DNA from: Parafrankia sp. EUN1f | GTDB lineage: Bacteria > Actinomycetota > Actinomycetes > Frankiales > Frankiaceae | Direction: 5' to 3' | Length of the DNA: 49,232 nucleotides | Assembly (NCBI RefSeq): GCF_000177675.1 | Contig: NZ_ADGX01000058.1 | Coordinates: 1 to 49,232 of the forward strand | Shown: one piece after another, positions 1 through 7,251 of the stretch | Position numbering within the stretch: the stretch's first letter is position 1 | Layout: every line of letters begins with the position of its first letter | Translations under genes and position numbers: made by a program | Notes under the pieces: generated by a model | Database searches by the model: none | The model's input: only the letters and a program-made list of their open reading frames with translations | Told to the model about the DNA's origin: nothing

Positions 1-475
1 GCCGCCGGCGCAGTTGGTGAGGGGTTCCGGCCAGGCTGACGTACTCGCGGACCCGGTTGCCCTTCCGGTCGACCTCGATGTTGGTGGTTCCGCCGGGGGC
101 GCCCGGGTCGTAGGTGTAGTCCGCGATGTGCGGCACCGGGTTGGCCGCGGCGCCGCTGAGCTCGTGGTTGTTGACCAGCACCGAGCCGCCGTTGCGGGTG
201 GGGAAGGAGGCGGTGCCGTCCGGGGCGCCCGGGGTCGGCTCACCCGACTCGAGCGTCGTCACGCCGGTCTGGGCGATGATCTTGTAGGAGAAGCCGTCGG
301 GCAGCGCGAGCAGGCCCGCCGGGTCGGCGATGACGGCGCCGTAGCCGGCCGCGGAGCGGGACGTGGCCTGCGCGGCGGTGCCGGCGAGAACGTCCATGCT
401 GCCGGCGGCAACCAGGCCGAGGCCGCCCACCGCACCGGTGCGCATCAGGTTACGGCGGGAAATGGAAGAAGTCAC
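1..475 (-). CDS. PhoX-like (DUF839) secreted phosphatase, 5' part, apparent frameshift
   Basis: Partial gene running off the left edge. The GTG at 475 lies 7 nt behind a GGAGG box. The N terminus has a twin-arginine signal (SRRNLM, residues 6-11) followed by an Ala/Gly-rich hydrophobic stretch, so the product is expected to be exported folded by Tat. The mature part (LPDGFSYKIIAQTG, then a TASFPTRNGGSVLVNNHEL stretch) resembles PhoX/DUF839 alkaline phosphatases, calcium/iron metalloenzymes that release phosphate from organic esters. Near the window edge the family motif LTNCAGG is readable only after dropping one base from the run of four G at 21-24 (plus strand); as written the frame breaks there. 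This may be a sequencing slip or a real mutation. Family assignment rests on about 150 residues. Confidence 0.8.
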   Translation of the reverse strand, partial: MTSSISRRNLMRTGAVGGLGLVAAGSMDVLAGTAAQATSRSAAGYGAVIADPAGLLALPDGFSYKIIAQTGVTTLESGEPTPGAPDGTASFPTRNGGSVLVNNHELSGAAANPVPHIADYTYDPGAPGGTTNIEVDRKGNRVREYVSLAGTPHQLRRR

Positions 476-761
476 CGGCGTGCCTCCACGATCATTATTA
501 ACTGGGACGCCATGGACATTGTCGGGTCGACCTGACACCTCGTTTGTCGGTATGTGGCCGGACGGCCAACAGCTGGGAAACGATTGCTACGTGCGCGCAG
601 GTTGGGCCCCCGGTCACCAGCAGGTCCGTGTCTGTTGGGGCAGGCATTCCCGGGCCGGGAAAAGCCGTGTACGCGGGGTCCCCGCAATGAATACCGAGCG
701 TCGCCGATTCGGGTGCCGAATCCGCGAAAAAGGCTTCCGCTCTTGTTTGGTAAGCCTAAGT
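476..761. promoter_or_regulatory. Upstream region of the PhoX-like gene with a possible iron box
   Basis: No gene is visible. It should hold the promoter of the phosphatase gene transcribed leftwards from 475. At 746-764, abutting the stop codon of the TetR gene, a 19-base stretch matches the IdeR/DmdR iron-box consensus (TTAGGTTAGGCTAACCTAA) at 13 of 19 positions by eye. Half-site symmetry is imperfect, so this is a weak call. Confidence 0.25.
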
Positions 762-1358
762 TTAGTTTGAAGCTCGCCGTGCGAGCGGCAGGAAGATCGT
801 ATCGACGATCTCGGTGAGGACGTCCTCGGGTACCGGCGCGAGAGTCATCAGGACCTCGTGGTGCAGGAGGTCGAACGGCAGCGACCTCACCCGGTCGGGC
901 AGAGGTGTGGGGCCGATCTCGCCCCGCTGGGCGGCGCGGGCGTACAGGGCGTCGAGCCCGTCCTTGCGGTCCCCTCGCAGAACACGGCGCAGGTCCGCGG
1001 GGCTGGTGCCGGTCTCCTGGTAGTAGCCGGCCAGGTGGACGCTCACCAGCGTGACGAGCTGGATTCGGGTGGCGTTGACCTGCCGCATGAGCGTGAGGAC
1101 GTCACCGCGCAGGCTGCCCGTGTCGGGGACGGTGATCTCGTCCCGTTCGAGGGCGCGGATGATCGTGGCGCGGACGAGCTCGTGCCGGTCGGACCAGCGG
1201 CGGTAGAGGACGGGGCGGCTGGTTCCGGCGCGCTGGACGACGGCATCCATCGTGAAGTTGGCATAGCCGTGCTCGGTCAGCTCCGCCCAGGCCGCGTCGA
1301 GCAGTGCTGCCTCCAGCGCGGCCCCGCGACGACGCTCCGTCATCTTCCCTTCGACCAC
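762..1358 (-). CDS. TetR/AcrR-family transcriptional regulator
   Basis: A 198-aa protein of typical TetR length. Residues about 12-60 form the DNA-binding domain (ALLDAAWAELTEHGYANFTM, then the helix-turn-helix AGTSRPVLYRRWSDR); the remainder is a helical ligand-binding domain with no recognisable ligand signature. The start may be the GTG at 1358 or the in-frame ATG at 1343 (MTERRRG); the latter has a GAAGGGA box but very short spacing. It is divergent from the MFS transporter at 1459, and the gap contains a 10-bp perfect inverted repeat. By analogy with TetR/efflux pairs it probably represses itself and the transporter and is released by a transported compound. Confidence 0.9.
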   Translation of the reverse strand: MVEGKMTERRRGAALEAALLDAAWAELTEHGYANFTMDAVVQRAGTSRPVLYRRWSDRHELVRATIIRALERDEITVPDTGSLRGDVLTLMRQVNATRIQLVTLVSVHLAGYYQETGTSPADLRRVLRGDRKDGLDALYARAAQRGEIGPTPLPDRVRSLPFDLLHHEVLMTLAPVPEDVLTEIVDTIFLPLARRASN

Positions 1359-1393
1359 TGTCTACCCATTTCGCGTTAGACACACTTGCGTAT

Positions 1394-1427
1394 CTTACCG
1401 GGGACGCCTACGATCGCCCCCGGTAAG
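1394..1427. promoter_or_regulatory. Inverted repeat in the TetR/MFS divergent promoter (probable operator)
   Basis: Two perfect 10-bp arms, CTTACCGGGG (1394-1403) and CCCCGGTAAG (1418-1427), are separated by 14 bp. A related half site (GTATCTTA) recurs at 1439-1446 just before the transporter start. The position between a TetR gene and a transporter fits an operator; no T-tract follows, so a terminator is less likely. Confidence 0.6.
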
Positions 1428-1458
1428 AAACGCCGATGTATCTTAGGTGGTCGTTCAT

Positions 1459-2949
1459 TTGAGTACCTCCGACCGGACCGCAACCGCTGCGCAGCAGGGC
1501 CAAGCCGACCCCGACCGCATCGACCCGGTGGTGTGGCGCATGGCGATCACCGTCATCGTGGGTGCGCTGGCCGTCATCTTCGACACCACGATCGTCAGCG
1601 TCGCCATCAATGATCTCACCCGCGAGCTGGACACCTCGCTCTCCACCATCCAGTGGGTGAGCACCGGTTATCTGCTGGCCATGTTCGTCACGATCCCCGT
1701 CGCCGGGTGGGCGCAGTCCGTACTCGGCGGCAAACGGCTGTGGATCGCCGCCCTCGGTATCTTCCTGCTCGGTTCGGTCCTGTGTGCGGCTGCGTGGGAT
1801 GTGCACAGCCTCATCGTGTTCCGCGTCGCGCAGGGCATCGGCGGCGGGATCATGATGCCACTCATGATCACGTTGATCATGCAGGCGGCGCGGGGAAGCA
1901 ACATAGGCAAGGTCATGGCGACGATCTCGCTGCCGGCTGCCCTCGGGCCCATTCTCGGGCCGGTCCTGGGCGGCGTCATCCTGCACATCGGCGACTGGCG
2001 CTGGATGTTCCTGGTCAACATCCCCTTCTGCGTTGTCGGTGCCTGGCTCGCAGCCCGGAACCTGCCCGACGACCGGCCGCGGGGGGCCGCCCGAGCCCGC
2101 CTCGACGTCGTCGGCCTGCTGCTGGTCTCGCCGGGCGTCGCCGCCGTCATCTTCGGTCTCTCCCGGGTCGAGGGCAGCGCCGGTTTCGCCAGTGTGGAGG
2201 TCCTGCTGCCGCTGCTCGTCGGCCTCGCCCTGACCGCGGCGTTCGTGGGCTGGGCGCTGGCGCGCTCCACGACCGCGCTGGTCGACCTGCGCCTGTTCCG
2301 CCACCGCCCGCTGGCGTCATCCGCCGCCGTCGGCTTCGTTCTCGGTGGGGCCCTCTACGGCTCCATGCTGCTGCTGCCGCTGTTCTGGCAGCAGGCTCGC
2401 GGTGAGGATGCCCTTGGGGCGGGGCTGCTGCTGATCCCGCAGGGAGTCGGCACCCTGTTCTCCCGGAACCTCGCGGGCAGGTACACCGACCGGTACGGGC
2501 CCCGCTGGGTCGCGCTGACCGGATTCGCCCTCGCCTGCGTGGCCACCCTGCCGTTCGCGTTCGTCACGGCCGGCACGGGCGACGTGCCGCTGCTGGCCGC
2601 GCTCTTCGTGCGTGGGCTCGGCCTCGGCGCCGCCACCATCCCACTGGCCGGCGCCGCCTACATCGGCCTCGGCCATGCGGAGATCCCGCACGCCAGTGTC
2701 ATCACCCGAGTCGGCCAGCAGATCGGCGGCTCCCTGGGCACCGCGGTCCTTGCCGTGGTCCTCCAGCACACGGCCGGGGGAGCTCACACCCCCGAGGCAG
2801 TCGCCGCCGCCTTCGGCGAGGCCTTCTGGTGGTCGATCGCCTTCACCGCCGTCGCCGTCCCGCTCTGCCTGCTGCTGCCCGGCCGCCCCACCTCGGCGTT
2901 CGTTCCCGAGGCGGCCGACGTCAACGCGGAAGTCGCTGCGCCGGCGTAG
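1459..2949 (+). CDS. MFS drug-efflux transporter, DHA2 (EmrB/QacA) family
   Basis: About 496 aa, the usual length for a 14-helix DHA2 antiporter. Hydrophobic segments run the whole length. The first helix carries the family motif with acidic residue (IFDTTIVSVAIN), and later come the loop-2/3 stretch GGKRLWIAALG and a helix-5 motif with LGPILGPVLGGVI. I chose the TTG at 1459 (MSTSDRT) because an AGGTGG box lies 8 nt upstream; a GTG at 1447 overlaps that box. It probably exports a hydrophobic compound by proton antiport. The divergent TetR gene and the inverted repeat at 1394-1427 suggest ligand-induced expression. Substrate unknown. Confidence 0.9.
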   Translation: MSTSDRTATAAQQGQADPDRIDPVVWRMAITVIVGALAVIFDTTIVSVAINDLTRELDTSLSTIQWVSTGYLLAMFVTIPVAGWAQSVLGGKRLWIAALGIFLLGSVLCAAAWDVHSLIVFRVAQGIGGGIMMPLMITLIMQAARGSNIGKVMATISLPAALGPILGPVLGGVILHIGDWRWMFLVNIPFCVVGAWLAARNLPDDRPRGAARARLDVVGLLLVSPGVAAVIFGLSRVEGSAGFASVEVLLPLLVGLALTAAFVGWALARSTTALVDLRLFRHRPLASSAAVGFVLGGALYGSMLLLPLFWQQARGEDALGAGLLLIPQGVGTLFSRNLAGRYTDRYGPRWVALTGFALACVATLPFAFVTAGTGDVPLLAALFVRGLGLGAATIPLAGAAYIGLGHAEIPHASVITRVGQQIGGSLGTAVLAVVLQHTAGGAHTPEAVAAAFGEAFWWSIAFTAVAVPLCLLLPGRPTSAFVPEAADVNAEVAAPA

Positions 2950-2989
2950 GACGGAAGCCGCCGTGCCGGCGCAGGGCAGACAAACGTCT

Positions 2990-3823
2990 TCAGGGCTTGC
3001 GGGCCACGCCTGCGAACAGCCAGTCGGTGCGCGGGCTGTCATCGTCCCCCGGGTTCCACTGCCACGGCCGGACAATTCCGGGTTCGACCGGGTCGAGGCC
3101 GGAGAAGAAATCCTCAATGGCGGCCCGTGGCCGGAAGATTATCGGCGATGTCGCGTTCTTGTAGGCTGCCTCCGTCCGGGCCACGCCCTCGGCCGGAGGC
3201 CCGTCCGTCGTCAGGTGCGAAAGCGTCAGGAAGGATCCGGCGGGAACCGCGCTCATGAACTCGGTGAGCAGCTCATGGGGTCGCTCGTCGTCCTGGATGA
3301 AGTGGAACAGGGCCACGGAGAGAACGGCCACGGGCCGGGAGAAATCGATGAGGGCGCCCGCGTCCGGATGGTCGAGGATCGACCGGGGCTCGCGTGCGTC
3401 CGCAGTGATTATTGTTGTCGTCTTGTTCGTCGCGAGCAGCGCGCGGCCGTGTGCCAGGACGATCGGGTCGTTGTCCACATAGACGACCCGGGCATCCGGG
3501 TTCACCTGCTGGGCGATCTCGTGCACGTTCCCCTGCGTCGGCAGGCCGGTCCCGATGTCGAGGAACTGGTCTATACCGGCGTTCGCGAGCCAGCGGGTCG
3601 CCCGCTGCAGGAAACGGCGGTTCTCCCAGACGATGTCGAACGTCATCGTCTTGCCCAGGGCGGCGTCGACCGCGGCGGCAGCCGTCCGGTCGACCTCGAA
3701 GTTGTCCTTGCCTCCGAGGAAGAAGTCGTACATGCGGGCCGGGGTCGGCCGGTCCGTCCGAAGATCGGCGTTGGGGTCACCGCCGTCCGCCTCGGACACC
3801 GCTGATTTGAAGTTCCAGCCCAT
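2990..3823 (-). CDS. SAM-dependent methyltransferase, DUF574 / Methyltransf_19 family
   Basis: 277 aa from the ATG at 3823 (MGWNFKSAVSE), preceded by a GCGAGGCGGG purine-rich stretch. The N-terminal signature TPARMYDFFLGGKDNFEVDR and the motif FLDIGTGLPTQGNVHE (SAM-binding) are typical of this actinobacterial family, usually 260-280 aa. An acidic residue after the second strand (VVYVDNDPIV) would bind the ribose of SAM. Family members are abundant in Frankia and Streptomyces, and their substrates are mostly unknown. It lies 3' to mftR on the same strand, about 100 bp away; a functional tie to mycofactocin is not evident. Confidence 0.9.
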   Translation of the reverse strand: MGWNFKSAVSEADGGDPNADLRTDRPTPARMYDFFLGGKDNFEVDRTAAAAVDAALGKTMTFDIVWENRRFLQRATRWLANAGIDQFLDIGTGLPTQGNVHEIAQQVNPDARVVYVDNDPIVLAHGRALLATNKTTTIITADAREPRSILDHPDAGALIDFSRPVAVLSVALFHFIQDDERPHELLTEFMSAVPAGSFLTLSHLTTDGPPAEGVARTEAAYKNATSPIIFRPRAAIEDFFSGLDPVEPGIVRPWQWNPGDDDSPRTDWLFAGVARKP

Positions 3824-3919
3824 CAGCCCGCCTCGCCAGCTGTCTCGTCGAATCCGGCGACCTCGATGACGCCGGTGAATGTGCATTGCGGAGCGTATCG
3901 CCTGGGATGTCCCCTCGAC

Positions 3920-4582
3920 CTACCCGAGGTAGGTCCGCAGCGCGCCCAGTGCCTCGTCGAGGATCTCCTCAATCGTGCGCTGCTCGTCGTCCAGCCACTG
4001 CTCGTAGGCGGAAACCGCGATTGCCAGGGCAACATGACCGACGGTGCGCGGCAACAGGTCCTCAGGTGTCAGCCCGTGGCGTTCGGCGACATAGGAGGCG
4101 ATGACCCGGCGCCACTGCCGGTACTTCAGCGCGGAATGGGCCATCAGCGTCGGAGTTCTCAGCAGCAGGGTCATCCGTTGCCGGTGCTGGGCCACGGCCG
4201 CCGCGTCGACATGGTTGAACGCGAGCACCGCCCGATGCACCGCCTCGTGGACGGGAATGTCCCTCGGCATGGCGGCGAGGGTCTTCTGCAGTCCGACCAG
4301 GCTCTCGTCGAACTGTCCCCATGGGATGTCGTTCTTGGACGGGTAGTACCGCAGCAGCGTCCGGCGCCCGACCCCGGCCGCCGCGGCGATCGCGTCCAGG
4401 GTGGTGGCATCGAAGCCGTGCTCGGTGAACACCGCGAAGGCGGCCCGCTCGATCGAGGCATGATCAGTGACGGGCGGGCGCCCTTTCGGCCGGCGGGCCG
4501 GGGCGTCCAGCGCGCCTGGGATGTCCGAGATGTTCGAGATGTCGGGGGTGCCCGAGGTGTCTGGGGTGTCCAGGCTGTTCAC
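3920..4582 (-). CDS. mftR: Mycofactocin-type TetR regulator MftR
   Basis: A 220-aa TetR protein. The helix-turn-helix (about residues 58-83) reads through GVGRRTLLRYYPSKNDIPWG; the FFRY(F/Y)PSKND(I/V)PWG pattern is what I recognise from MftR, the regulator of mycofactocin loci. MftR is reported in mycobacteria to bind acyl-CoA and control the mft genes. The first 30 residues are a low-complexity Asp/Ser/Pro stretch encoded by imperfect GGTGTC/GAGATGTC repeats, not part of the fold. The start is a GTG at 4582 with a weak ribosome-binding site, and an internal start is possible. The usual place of mftR is divergent from mftA; here it follows mftF on the same strand, behind two hairpin repeats. 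Confidence 0.8.
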   Translation of the reverse strand: MNSLDTPDTSGTPDISNISDIPGALDAPARRPKGRPPVTDHASIERAAFAVFTEHGFDATTLDAIAAAAGVGRRTLLRYYPSKNDIPWGQFDESLVGLQKTLAAMPRDIPVHEAVHRAVLAFNHVDAAAVAQHRQRMTLLLRTPTLMAHSALKYRQWRRVIASYVAERHGLTPEDLLPRTVGHVALAIAVSAYEQWLDDEQRTIEEILDEALGALRTYLG

Positions 4583-4594
4583 CGAAGCTCGTCA

Positions 4595-4742
4595 CTCGAG
4601 GAGTTGAGGATTTTGGTCGTTCCCGTGACCAAGATCCTCAGATCTTGTCCAGCAGCAACTCCAGCCGCGCCAGCGGCTCGAAGCCGCGGCTCGAGGAGTT
4701 GAGGATTGCGGTTGTTCCCGCGACCAAGATCCTCAGGTCTTG
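4595..4742. repeat. Two tandem copies of a dispersed hairpin repeat (GAGGATTTyGGTCG family)
   Basis: Copies lie at 4595-4647 and 4690-4742, about 53 bp each and nearly identical, both starting CTCGAGGAGTTGAGGATT and ending in CTCAgrTCTTG. In the first copy GAGGATTTTGGTC (4606-4618) pairs with GACCAAGATCCTC (4627-4639), with one G-T wobble; the alternative stem CAAGATC/GATCTTG also forms. The same core recurs at 20637-20672 and 24962-25013. The pair lies after the mftF stop and before mftR, so it may end transcription or attenuate read-through into mftR. Confidence 0.8.
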
Positions 4743-4795
4743 CTCGGCAGCAGCGGTCATGCTCGCGGAGATCGAGCGCGGCGATGGCGCTCCTG

Positions 4796-6406
4796 TCAGC
4801 GCGGCGCGCCCGTGGGGTGCCACCGGGCATGGCGGAACTCTGCTGGGTGCCCAGGAGCAGGGCGAGGTCCGCGCGCATGACCCGATTCTTCCCTACCCGC
4901 GGGGCGCGATCGTGCTCGCGACCCGGGCGGTCGGGCTGGGAGCAGCGGTCGAAGGGCCCGGCCGCGCAGCGCGCCGGCCCACAGCCCGGTGCCGTAGGCG
5001 AGGTCGTCGAGGCGGCGGGCGAGCAGGAACCTGGCCGGATCAAGCCGTGGGGTGCACCGGCGGTAGTCGACCATCCCGTCGACGACCGCGGCGGCCAGCA
5101 CGGCGCGGCGCAGGCGGCGGGAGACCAGGCAGCCGGCCAGGCTCAACGGCCACCAGTGACGCAGCAGCAGGCCGCTGGTCTGGCTGGCATTCGCGGCCAG
5201 TCCGTGGCGGGCGACACCAGGTGAGATCCCCGCGCGGGCGAGACGCACGGACTGGGCGGTGAGGATGGCCGCCGCGGCCGGCAGCGACCATCGTCGCTGG
5301 GCGAGCAGGGCGACGGCGACGCCCGCGCTCCACGGCGCGAAGACCGCAGGTGCCACCGCGTCGCCGTGCCGGCTGGCGAGGACGGTCGCTCCGGTGCCGT
5401 AGAACGCCTTGCGGCCCAGCCAGGCGGTGAGGCCGGTGCGGTGATCGTGCCGGGCGGTCACGGCGGGCTCGTGCCGCACCTGCCAGCCGGCGGCGGCCAG
5501 CCGCCAGACCAGGTCGACGTCCTCGGCGACCCGTTGGCCGTCGGTGAAGGTGAAACCGGCGCCGAGCGTGGCGACCCGGGCCATCAGGCACGCGGCGGGC
5601 ACCCAGCCGACCGCGGAGCGAGGATGCACCAGCGCGGCCACGGGGCCCATGTCGAGTGAGGAGCGGGCATCCTCGTAGCGCCCGATCCAGTTCGTGCCGC
5701 CCGGCTCGGCCAGACCGAGGACGCGGGGTGCCACGGCGGCGACCTGAGGCTGGTGGAAGTGGCGGGCCAGCATGGCGAGCGCCGCCGGCTCGACGACGAC
5801 ATCCGAGTCGACGAAGACGACCAGCGGTGTGGTCACCTGCGCGAGCCCGGCGTTGCGGGCCGTCGCCGGGCCGCGGTTGGCTGGCAGGGCGACGAGCTCC
5901 GCACCATGCCGGTCGGCCACCCGCGCGATGGGCGCCGGGTCACGTGAGCAGTCGTCGACGACGATCACCCTGAGCTGTCCGGCGAGGCCGGACAGCAGGC
6001 GGTCGAGCGGCCCGTCCCGGTCGCGGACCGGGACGACCACCGTGACCGCGGACAGCTCGGCCGGTGGCAGCTCGTCGAGCACCGGGTTCGCCACGCCGCT
6101 GGCGAGCAGCCGGTCGGCGAGCTGCGCGGACGTCGCGTCGACCACCCGCAGCCGGCGTCCGTCCAGGTAGCGTGCCGCGCGTTCGTTGAGGCGGAGCAGC
6201 CGCATCGGCGCACCGCCGACCAGCACCCGGCCGCCGTCGGAGACCCGGACGCGCTCCCCGAGCTCGACGACGAGCCCCAGGCCGACACCGGGATCCCTGT
6301 CGACACCGGTGCCAACGCCGGTACCGACACCAGTGCCAGTGCCAGTGCCAGTGCCAGTTCCAGTGCCAGTGCCAGTTCCAGTTCCAGTGCCGGTGCCGGT
6401 GCTCAT
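4796..6406 (-). CDS. mftF: Mycofactocin glycosyltransferase MftF
   Basis: 536 aa from the ATG at 6406, whose ATGA overlaps the stop of the upstream SDR. MftF is a family-2 glycosyltransferase that adds beta-1,4-glucose units to the mycofactocin core. Visible parts: an N-terminal MftF-type region (SDGGRVLVGGAPMRLLRL, about residues 55-75), a GT-A domain starting AVTVVVPVRDRDGPLDRLL, the strand-end VDDCSRD, the DxD-like VDSDVVVEP, the acceptor-side EDVDLVWRLAAAGW, then C-terminal hydrophobic helices. Odd: the first 36 residues are an almost pure Thr-Gly repeat encoded by a hexanucleotide array, probably a disordered and length-variable tail. The C-terminal 50 residues are Arg/Pro-rich. Confidence 0.9.
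   Translation of the reverse strand: MSTGTGTGTGTGTGTGTGTGTGTGTGVGTGVGTGVDRDPGVGLGLVVELGERVRVSDGGRVLVGGAPMRLLRLNERAARYLDGRRLRVVDATSAQLADRLLASGVANPVLDELPPAELSAVTVVVPVRDRDGPLDRLLSGLAGQLRVIVVDDCSRDPAPIARVADRHGAELVALPANRGPATARNAGLAQVTTPLVVFVDSDVVVEPAALAMLARHFHQPQVAAVAPRVLGLAEPGGTNWIGRYEDARSSLDMGPVAALVHPRSAVGWVPAACLMARVATLGAGFTFTDGQRVAEDVDLVWRLAAAGWQVRHEPAVTARHDHRTGLTAWLGRKAFYGTGATVLASRHGDAVAPAVFAPWSAGVAVALLAQRRWSLPAAAAILTAQSVRLARAGISPGVARHGLAANASQTSGLLLRHWWPLSLAGCLVSRRLRRAVLAAAVVDGMVDYRRCTPRLDPARFLLARRLDDLAYGTGLWAGALRGRALRPLLPARPPGSRARSRPAGREESGHARGPRPAPGHPAEFRHARWHPTGAPR
6302..6401 (-). repeat. Hexanucleotide (GGCACT-type) array encoding a Thr-Gly tail of MftF
   Basis: On the plus strand this reads as repeated CCAGTG/CCAGTT/CCGGTG hexamers, about 16 units, perfect in places and interrupted by TTCCAG variants. 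It is in frame and encodes (TG)n then (VG)n at the MftF N terminus. Because each unit adds two codons, slippage would change the length of the tail without breaking the frame. Confidence 0.9.
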
Positions 6407-7251
6407 CCGCGGAATCCGCCTTCGGCGCTGACGACGGAGCCGGTCAGCACCCCTCCGGCGACCGAACAGCAGAAGGCGATGGTCTCGGCGATCTCGCCGG
6501 GGTCGATCAGCCGGCCGGTGAGCTGCCCGGAGGCGAAGGACTCGACGCCGTCCAGGTCGTACAGCGCCGCGGTGGCGGCCAGCATCGCGGTGCGGGTCGA
6601 ACCGGGTGAGACCGCCACCGCGGTGACACCCGTACCGACGAGATCGGCGGCGAGGCCGCGGACGAGGCCGATGACGGCGTGCTTGGCCATGCTGTAACCG
6701 GCCAGGTGGAACAGCCCGCGGGTGCCGGCGGCGGAGGCGACGGCGGTGAAGCGACAACCGCCCGGGTCGGGCCCGGCCAGCATGTGCGGCACGCAGGCGG
6801 CGGCGGTGTTCCACACCCCCAGGACGTCGACATCCCACAGGGTCTGCACGTGCGTGGCCGGGGTCTCCCACAGCGGCTGGCCGCCGACCATCACGGCGGC
6901 GGCGGCGACCGCCGCGTCGAGACGGCCGAAACGCTCGACGGCCGTGGCCGCCGCCGCGTCGAGGGCGGCGCGGTCACGCACGTCGGCGAGCACGGTGTGG
7001 ATCTGGTCGGGGTGCGCGGCGCGCAGGGCCGCCAGCTGCTCGCGGCTCGCCAGCGGGTAGTCGACCCCGGGCAGGTCCGTGGCGGTGTCGCCGGCACCGC
7101 TGTCGACCGCGACGACCCGGTAGCCGCGCCGGCACAGGGCCCGGACGGTCTCGGCGCCGATTCCGCGGCCGGCGCCGGTGACCAGCGCGACCCGCCCGGT
7201 GTCGGGCGGTCCGGAGTCGACCCGCCCGGTGTCGGGCCGGTCGCCGCTCAC
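6403..7251 (-). CDS. Mycofactocin-coupled short-chain dehydrogenase/reductase
   Basis: 282-aa SDR starting at GTG 7251 (GTGA overlap with mftE) and overlapping mftF by ATGA. It has the Rossmann glycine motif TGAGRGIG (25-32), Ser in VASAAG (about 173) and the catalytic Tyr186/Lys190 (YSMAK). After the second beta strand it has an insertion containing YPLASREQL (65-73), as in mycofactocin-dependent SDRs (usual form YPLATPEDL); that loop is thought to lock NAD in place, so reoxidation needs mycofactocin. The NNAG motif is replaced by an Ala run (AAVAAAAV). Its place between mftE and mftF and its overlaps say it is made with the cofactor. Substrate, probably an alcohol, unknown. The N terminus holds a duplicated PDTGRV from a 20-bp direct repeat (7188-7207, 7218-7237). 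Confidence 0.9.
   Translation of the reverse strand: MSGDRPDTGRVDSGPPDTGRVALVTGAGRGIGAETVRALCRRGYRVVAVDSGAGDTATDLPGVDYPLASREQLAALRAAHPDQIHTVLADVRDRAALDAAAATAVERFGRLDAAVAAAAVMVGGQPLWETPATHVQTLWDVDVLGVWNTAAACVPHMLAGPDPGGCRFTAVASAAGTRGLFHLAGYSMAKHAVIGLVRGLAADLVGTGVTAVAVSPGSTRTAMLAATAALYDLDGVESFASGQLTGRLIDPGEIAETIAFCCSVAGGVLTGSVVSAEGGFRG

Noticed and set aside
4579-5043. Small gene covering the hairpin repeats next to mftR
   Set aside because: The frame is made of the repeat itself and the antisense of the mftF end; no ribosome-binding site and no family pattern.
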